Shown here piece by piece: positions 57,634-64,000 of a DNA stretch of 64,000 bases. Numbering within the stretch: the first letter of the stretch is position 1; each line of letters opens with the position of its first letter. Origin of the DNA: Isochrysis galbana. Taxonomy: Eukaryota; Haptophyta; Isochrysidales; Isochrysidaceae. A program made the translations under genes and the position numbers. The stretch covers positions 1,483,813 through 1,547,812 of the forward strand of contig CM030940.1 in NCBI GenBank assembly GCA_018136815.1. Direction: 5' to 3'. The notes beneath the pieces are model-generated. The model did no database searches, was not told where the DNA came from, and saw only the letters and a list, made by a program, of their open reading frames with translations.

Positions 57634-60600
57634 ATGGCGTCCAAGGCTGGCAAGAATGGCAAGGACGCATTGCCGCAGGTGCAGGAGCAAGGCTTTCAGC
57701 TGCTCATGGATGCTGCGAGCGCTCGGGCTGTTGTGAGCCCGCGGCTAGGTATGCAGCTGCTCACGCAGGAGGTTCCTTGCTCCCGCGTAGTTTTGGTTTC
57801 CACATGTGCCAGAGGGGTATGCCGTCGGCGAGGTGCTACACCACGACACTGCGAGCGACAACATGCAAGTCAAGCTGCACATCTCTCCGAGTGAGAGCAA
57901 GGTGCGTCGAGTCCCTACACTTGGCCAACTGACCGAGCATCGAGAGAGTCGGCTGCGCAGATAGCATGTGTGCTCCAGCCATAACTCGACTCTCCCTGGC
58001 ACCATGCATAGACGGTGACGTTCCATGGCTCAATTGCCAAGCCAATGAACCCGGAGAATTTGAACGGTGTCGACGACAACACACAGCTGATGCACCTGCA
58101 CGAGCCGTCGCTATTGTATAATTTGCGGTATCGATACGCAAAAGATATGATATACACGTACACCGGCTACATTCTGATTGCCGTGAATCCGTACAAAAAG
58201 CTTGCTTGCTATGGCGAACAGGTGATGCAGGCGTACCGCGGTAAGTCGATCGGCCTGCTGCCACCGCACTTGTACGCGATGGCCGACCGTGCCTTCCGCT
58301 CAATGAAAGTCGACGGCACGTCGCAATCCATCATGATCTCCGGCGAGTCCGGCTCTGGCAAGACAGAATCCGCCAAGATCGTAATGAAGTATCTGGCAAT
58401 GTGCGGCGCGCCCAAGACGGGCAAGGGAGGAGACAAGGACGAGACTCGGCGAGCCTCGGATCAACTTTCCAGCCTCAGTGAGAAGGTCCTCGAATGCAAC
58501 CCGATCCTAGAGACCTTTGGGAATGCCAAGACCGTCATGAATCACAACTCCTCGCGCTTCGGCAAGTTTACGCGCATCCATTTCGACGAGCGCAACTGGC
58601 TGGTGGGCGCGGATATCGTCACGTATCTGCTCGAAAAGTCGCGCACGATTGTCCAGTCGCCTGAGGAGCGCAACTATCACTGCTTCTACCAGCTGTTCGC
58701 CGGCTTGGACGCCACGGAGAAGAAAGCGCTGCGGCTGACAAGGCCCGAGGACTATGGCTACCTCAAGCGCGGTATGATCTGCGTCGATGCCATCGATGAT
58801 CAGGCGGCATACGCTGAGCTAGTGGCCTCAATGCGCACAATTGGCATCACGCCAGAGCAGCAACGCAGCACCCATATGATACTGGCTGCGCTTCTCCACC
58901 TCGGCAACATCGACTTCAAGGCAGTGGACGACGACTCGTGCGAAATCTTCTCGCCAGATGCGGTCGCAGCCGTGGCTTCTCTGCTGCAGGTGGGGACAGA
59001 AATGCTCGAAGAGGCGCTAACCACACGCACGATGCGCTCGCTCTCCAACTCGATCTACAAGATCCCGCTCAAGGCGCAAGAGGCGGCATACTCGCGCGAC
59101 ACCCTTGCCAAGGCGATCTACGCCAAGCTCTTCGACTGGCTCGTGCAGTGTGTCAACACCTCGCTCCTCACAAAGGTGAGCACGCGCGCCTTCATTGGCG
59201 TGCTCGACATCTTTGGTTTTGAGCAATTCGAGACCAACTCGTTCGAGCAGCTGTGCATCAACTTCGCCAACGAGACGTTGCAAGCGCACTTCAACACTTC
59301 CGTTTTCCGGCAGGAACAAGAAATCTATTTGCGCGAAGCCATTATCTGGGACCCGATCGATGAGCCGAGCAATCAGGCATGTATAAGCATGCTGGCTAGC
59401 CGGCCGCCGGAGATGCCCGTTGGCCTCTTTGCCCTCCTTGATGAGCAATGCAAGCTGCCAAAGTGCACTCACAAGACATTTGTCGAGAAGCTATTCGATC
59501 AGCACAAGAGCGCCATCGCGGATGGCGTGCTGGGCACGGTCGCCAGGGGCAGTAAGATGATGCCGAACGAGGGATTCGTCGTCCGCCACTTTGCGGGGCA
59601 GGTCACGTACACCGCAGAGGGCTTTCTTCAGAAAAACAACAACTCACTGCACGCCGACCTCGAACTTATCCTGCTCACGGCCGAGCAGCCGCTGCTTGCG
59701 GAGATTGTGGCCGCCGACACGGCGGCCGCCGAGAAGGCTGCCGCCGAGAAGTCCGCTAAGGGCGGCCGCATGCGCAGCGGCGCCTCGCAGGCGCGCTTCT
59801 CTTCGGTCTCCCTGCACTTCTGCAACCAGCTGAACGCGCTGCTCTCCTCCCTCAAAGAAACCAACTCGACCTTTGTGCGATGCATCAACCCGAACACGAC
59901 CAAGCAGCACTCTTCCTTCGCGGGAGGCCATGTGCTGCATCAGCTGCGCTGCTCTGGAATGATGGAGGCGCTCCGGCTCATGCACGAGGGTTTCCCTACT
60001 CGCTGTCCGTACGATGCCCTGTATGACCGGTACAAGGACATCATGCCGCGCTCAATTGCTACTCTCGACTCGCCCTCCTTCTGCGAGATCCTGCTGCTTG
60101 CACTTGGCCTAGATAAGGCTGATTATCAATTGGGCATCACCAAGGTGTTCTTTCGCGCCGGCAAGCTTGCCTTCCTCGACGACCTTACGGGCTCCGACTA
60201 TAAGGAGCTCGCCCCCGACATCGCGAACAAAGTGCGCCGTTGGCTCATTAAGAAGCGCTGGCGGCGCCATACCATCGCAGTCGTCGCTGTATTGCGCATG
60301 ACTCGCTTCTTAGAAGAGCTGCGCCTTTTGCGGCGGCTAGAGCACGCCGCTAAGTTCATGTTGCTCATGGCGACGCGGCCCAAGCTCTCAGTCCGTCGCG
60401 CCCGGGAGATCCGGACGCGCAACTCCGCCACCATCATTCAGGCCCGTGCCCGGGCGCTGATCGCCTCGTCGATATTCCATCGCCATCAGTGGGCAACGTA
60501 CTTGGTGCAACGCATGACACGGGGCCACCTTGCCCGCAAGAAGCACGGCGCGCCCTTGGTCGAGATCCGCATGCGGCGACGCGCTGAGGCCGAGGCACGC

Positions 60601-62157
60601 AAGGCAGCGGCGGCTGAGGAAGAGAAGGCTCGACAAGCCGCCGAGGTGGAGCGGATCAAGGTGCGCCGCGGTGCTGGAGCGCGTAGCTCAATCTCATTGG
60701 GCGACAGATGGAGTGGCGCCAGACCCTCTCAAGCGGCAAGCTGATGAAACTCCCTGCACGCCGTGCGCAGGCCATGGCGCGCTCCAACGCAGGGCCAACA
60801 GGCAGCAACGCCTCCAAGTATACTAGTAAGAATCGGCCGCGCACGACGGCCCTCGCAGACGCCACCAACGGCCCCAGTGTCGTGGGCGGGGCCAACGGTG
60901 GGGTGGTGGTGGTCTCTGAGGAGTTCGAGACGAGGCTGGCAAAGATGGAAGCGTCAATCAAAGAGGTACGCTTCAATACTGCACCCGCGTCTCGCAGCTC
61001 GACTTGCGCCTCTTGGTCTCCCAAAGTTAGCCCTTTGGGTCCAGCGTGTGCGCTCGTGGCTTGCCTCTTCAGCACCCCTTAGCTGCATCCGCCGCTGATG
61101 AGGCACAACGAGCAATCGTCTGACCGTTGCCATACCCAGTTTCGAAAGCCACCCGGCTGCCCGAGTCCACGAACTTGTCCCATCCCCCGGCCCGCAGCTG
61201 CCTGCTCTCAAAGAGCGCGTCGTCGAGCTCGAGGAGGCCCTTGCCAAAGCGCACCGCCAAATTGAGGACCTGGAGAAGGGCACATTTCGGCGTGGCGATG
61301 GCGGCAGCTCTCGCTCCCGCCACTCCATGGCTCCTACCGCGAGCACGCAAGCGGTGCTCGCTCAGGCTGTTAGTCGTCAGCAGGCCCGCTCACGCAGCGG
61401 AGCGGGCGCGGCATCCGGTCAGAAGAGCTGGGGTTTCCTCGACCTGCTGGGACTAACCCAAACTGCGGCGGCCGGAGCGCAGCCTCCCGGCACGACGAGC
61501 AAAAAGCTCGTCGCTGCTGGCGGAACGCGGGCGCCAGTCACTCCGATGATCCCGCCCCCGTCGGACGCTTTGGCTGTGCTGCAGACGGCGAGTGCGGCGA
61601 TTGGGGCCCATTTTGCACAGGCGGCGGTGGCGGGCTCAGGAAAGAGCATGGAGCTACTTGGCAATGACCAAAAGAACAAGGAGATTGCGGTGCTTGTGCG
61701 CGGGCAGCTCTGCACTGCCCTCTCGCGGGTTCTGCTTCACGGTTTCAAGAGCTTCAAGCTAATCGGCCGTTATCACATCTGGGACTTTGTGCAGCATGCG
61801 TGCGAGGCCACGCACGAGCGCCTCAAACGTACGGGTGCCAACTATTCTGCGGCCGAGCGCACAATGACCGATGCTGTAGTTGAGGTCAACTCCACAGGGG
61901 TTGAAGGACCCGCTAACAACCCCAACATCAAATTCCGCTCCTTTGTTTGCTCGGGTCTGAACAACGGCCTCCTTCACGAGTGGGTTGCGGTGCTCACCGC
62001 CGATGCCGAGACGATGTCCAAATTCTACGAGTCGTGGGCATTCGTGCGTTCGTCAGAGCAGGCGCTGCCGCAGATGATGGACGCCATCCGGCCGCTTGCC
62101 GACTACAAGTACACTCTCTCGCTCGACTACGAGACGAGCCGATGGGATCTGCATTGA
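57634..62157 (+). CDS. myosin heavy chain with C-terminal RUN domain (five exons)
   Basis: Exons 57634-57748, 57813-57901, 58012-60660, 60771-60965 and 61198-62157 join in frame to 1335 residues; all introns are GT-AG. Exon 2 supplies the N-terminal GYAVGEVLHHDTASDNM. The motor has P-loop GESGSGKTESAK (about 179), switch I NHNSSRFGKF (about 245), switch II DIFGFEQFETNSFEQLC (about 467), actin-interface CNQLNALLSSLKETNSTFVR, SH helix region GMMEALRLMHEGFPTR and converter LGITKVFFRAGKLAFLDDL. Two IQ-like motifs follow (IIQARARALIASSIF, LVQRMTRGHLARKKH). A short charged coiled coil is then followed by a RUN domain at about 1140-1325 (LCTALSRVLLHGFKSFKLIG, NIKFRSFVCSGLN, KFYESWAFVRSSEQALPQMM). 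It is an actin motor whose tail may bind small GTPases on membranes; the tail function is inference. The motor class was not determined. Confidence 0.92.
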
Positions 62158-62159
62158 TG

Positions 62160-63130
62160 TTGACGCCGAGAGGCGAGCGAATTGACTGAAGGATGCATTT
62201 GTGTGCGTCTGACGAGATTCGCATTACTTGTATGCTACCCCTTGCGCGGGCGGCGCAAAGCGTGGGGTTGTGCGTCGCACACCCGCCCTTTGCGTGGTGA
62301 AGCCCCTGACCAACAGCTCTTTTTGCTCCAAAGGGGGTTTGCGTGCGATGGCTTTTCCCTTCTGCTCGGCGCGGCGTGTTGCAGCGCCAAAGGAGGGCAT
62401 CATTGCATAGCCTTCGAGCACCACCGGCACGACAAGATCGCCATCGCATGAGGAGGCGAAGCCATATGGCATCCAGTGCTAACAGTGCCGTCACTCTGAA
62501 CCCGAATGCGCCGCATTCTTTCTGAGAGCGTTGCATGTGTGAATCTGGCGCTCGCATCGAGTGCGTGTAAGTGTGGCATTTAGTGTGGCTGAGTGTCCGT
62601 TGTGTCGTGGACGGCAAGAGGGCCTCGCTTTTGGCCATTCTCGAGCAGTGGATGCTCTGTATTTCTTGCCCTCTCAGCAAGCCGTTGCAATCATGCACGG
62701 TACGTGCATGCGTATCACTAACCTATGGCACTCTTCGGCAGCTATCACTGCTCGAATTAGGGGTGGAGGGCGCCCGTAGTGCCAGCAGCAGATCGAATGC
62801 GGCGACCTACTCGCAACGCGGATTTTGCTCCCTCCCCCCGGGCCCGGGCGCTTTTAAACCAAAAAGCCCGGCCTCATTCATGGGGCTGTGCGGAGCGCGA
62901 CGCCACTATGGAATAGAGCGCAGACTTTTCTCTCTATGCTCATGAAGACGAATAAATATTGTGGATTGTGGACGAGTCTCAAGCACCTCAATATCAATAA
63001 TGATAATGACGAAATAAATCTTACGATGTAAGTGCCGCTACCGCTATTGCTACTGCCACTAGTCATGCACCATCACCAATGATGAAAAATAATTACAACT
63101 GAGAACATCGGCGTCTTGCGTCTTCACTGA
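62160..63130. other. 3' flank of the myosin gene, no gene recognised
   Basis: Non-coding by appearance. A segment at 62224-62472 contains several short CAAAG/CTTTG and GGCGGCGCAAAG-type dyads; the minus-strand frame there is open for 82 codons but shows no known domain. Confidence 0.4.
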
Positions 63131-63322
63131 GCCGATGGCGACGAAGCTGCGGGACGCGGGTGCAACTTCACCTGCAGAAACCCCGGCAGAGCCCGGGGGC
63201 GGGCGGGCGGGTCATCTGAGCACCCAGGCATGCAACTATGATCAGGGTCGCCGCCTGGGCTCGTTCAGAGCTCCAAGGCTCAGCGTGCAGCGTCCCGGAC
63301 TCTCAGCGTTACGGGAGTGCAA

Positions 63323-63552
63323 AAAAAAACATCTGAAGATTCTGGGCTACACAACTACTAAACTAGGGCATTCCCCTATCTCTATTGACATCGCCCTTCT
63401 CTTCCCTTTCCTCCACCCCCTCACCTTCCCCCCGTCATTCCTTTGTCGTCGGTATCCGGGGTTCGGCCCAGGTGCGCTACCTTGGGCCTGGTTCAGAGTG
63501 CGGGTTCCGGGCAGGCCTGTTGTTTTTATTTGCGTAGTTCCTTGGCCGGTGG
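63323..63552 (-). mobile_element. 5'-truncated retroelement insertion with 17-bp duplication
   Basis: A 230-bp segment lies between two copies of GCGTTACGGGAGTGCAA (63306-63322 and 63553-63569). On the minus strand it ends GAATCTTCAGATG plus a T run, a tail also present at 19739. No 5' hairpin is present at its other end, as expected for a 5'-truncated LINE copy. Confidence 0.75.
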
Positions 63553-63683
63553 GCGTTACGGGAGTGCAACAAGGACAAAAGGCCCGTCTGCTGAAGGCGA
63601 AGCAGAGAGGAAGAACAGACCTGGACGACAACAACAACGAGAGTTCAAGTCCCAGGAGAGAACCGGACGGAACCCAACGAGGA

Positions 63684-63775
63684 TTGATTAAATTCTTAAT
63701 AGTCTCACCACACACGCGGCCGTGGACCCTCTACTTTCTACTCACGCAGCAAAACTTTCTACACCCCCACTCCCA
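63684..63775 (-). repeat. LINE 3' tail (minus strand)
   Basis: On the minus strand: GGGTGTAGAAAGTTTTGCTG, CGTGAGTAGAAAGTAGAGGG, then GTGAGACTATTAAGAA. It is nearly identical to 56457-56536 at the end of the copy C element. Confidence 0.75.
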
Positions 63776-63871
63776 CTCCCCCACCTGATGCTCCGGAACA
63801 CCGTATACCGTGTGCCAGTTGTGGCCGTAACACAAGCATGGGTCACGTGCGTCCATGTATCGGTCCACATA

Positions 63872-64000
63872 TCAAGCTGCAAACCAATGTACGCTGTACG
63901 CTTGGTCTTTGTACTGTGCATTCAGCCGATTGAATCGCTCGGCGCGCTCCTCGTTCTGCAACTCATCGATGCAAGCGCCAAGCCGGTTGAGCAACAAGTT
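63872..64000 (-). CDS. C-terminal end of an unrecognised gene leaving the window
   Basis: The minus strand is open from the window edge to a TGA at 63872 and encodes 42 residues with protein-like composition: LLLNRLGACIDELQNEERAE, RFNRLNAQYKDQAYSVHWFA. It could also be an exon of a transposon ORF. Nothing identifies it. Confidence 0.4.
   Translation of the reverse strand, partial: NLLLNRLGACIDELQNEERAERFNRLNAQYKDQAYSVHWFAA

Noticed and set aside
60708-61098. Separate small genes between the myosin motor and tail
   Set aside because: The protein-like parts are exons 4 and 5 of the myosin gene, joined in phase 0 by GT-AG introns.
62224-62472. 82-codon minus-strand ORF downstream of the myosin gene
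   Set aside because: Open in both orientations over a dyad-rich stretch, with no start context or domain; treated as non-coding repeat.

Overview
The window reads as nuclear DNA of a GC-rich, intron-containing, plastid-bearing protist. A haptophyte-type alga is the most likely source. This rests on very high GC, long G/C homopolymers and CT/GA tracts, compact or intronless genes, one GC-AG intron, a protein with a signal-peptide-plus-transit-like presequence joined to a plastid-type SRP54 M domain, and algal TIR-like/LRR and Ala-rich coiled-coil proteins. The organism call is inference; the gene calls below stand without it.

Layout. 1.9-4.0 kb (-): decayed coiled-coil/RUN gene. 5-7.5 kb: nested retroelement and transposon debris (Ty3/gypsy chromodomain, hAT end, deleted copy of a virus-like gene). 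8.0-12.1 kb (-): Ala-rich repeat coiled-coil protein. 13.3-15.2 kb (-): PIG-B GPI mannosyltransferase. 15.4-16.5 kb: TTAA-flanked inverted-repeat element. 16.9-19.1 kb (-): mitochondrial CPT2. 21.0-22.8 kb (-): TIR-like/LRR protein. 24.0-27.4 kb: complete hAT transposon with perfect 8-bp target duplication. 27.5-28.0 kb (-): cytochrome b561 fragment. 28.4-30.2 kb: virus-like island. 30.9-31.9 kb: retroelement 5' ends. 32.4-33.2 kb (-): organellar IF-3. 34.2-35.6 kb (-): Nepro-like nucleolar protein. 36.7-37.4 kb: secreted-protein start, 100-N gap, then the last exon of seryl-tRNA synthetase. 38.1-43.4 kb: a LINE inserted in a chromovirus derivative (16-bp duplication), followed by a short retroelement. 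43.8-45.0 kb (-): carbohydrate sulfotransferase. 45.6-46.1 kb: MITE. 47.2-50.9 kb (+): PRP40-type splicing factor. 51.4-53.8 kb: element relics. 54.1-55.2 kb (-): SRP54 M-domain-only protein with plastid-like presequence. 55.8-56.5 kb: short retroelement with 16-bp duplication. 57.6-62.2 kb (+): five-exon myosin with a C-terminal RUN domain. 63.3-64 kb: retroelement pieces and the 3' end of a gene leaving the window.

The host genes are unrelated housekeeping and trafficking functions (GPI anchors, fatty-acid import, organellar translation, ribosome biogenesis, splicing, plastid targeting, actin motility), each probably with its own promoter; there is no operon logic. The unusual content is: (i) a dispersed retroelement family whose copies start with a hairpin that differs in sequence but keeps its pairing and its TTA/TTAT loop, followed directly by ATGG; (ii) an SRP54 M domain without the GTPase; (iii) a myosin-RUN fusion with a decaying RUN relative 58 kb away; (iv) an intact-looking hAT element carrying two Tudor-like segments; (v) a two-copy virus-like gene ending in a hairpin plus T-run.
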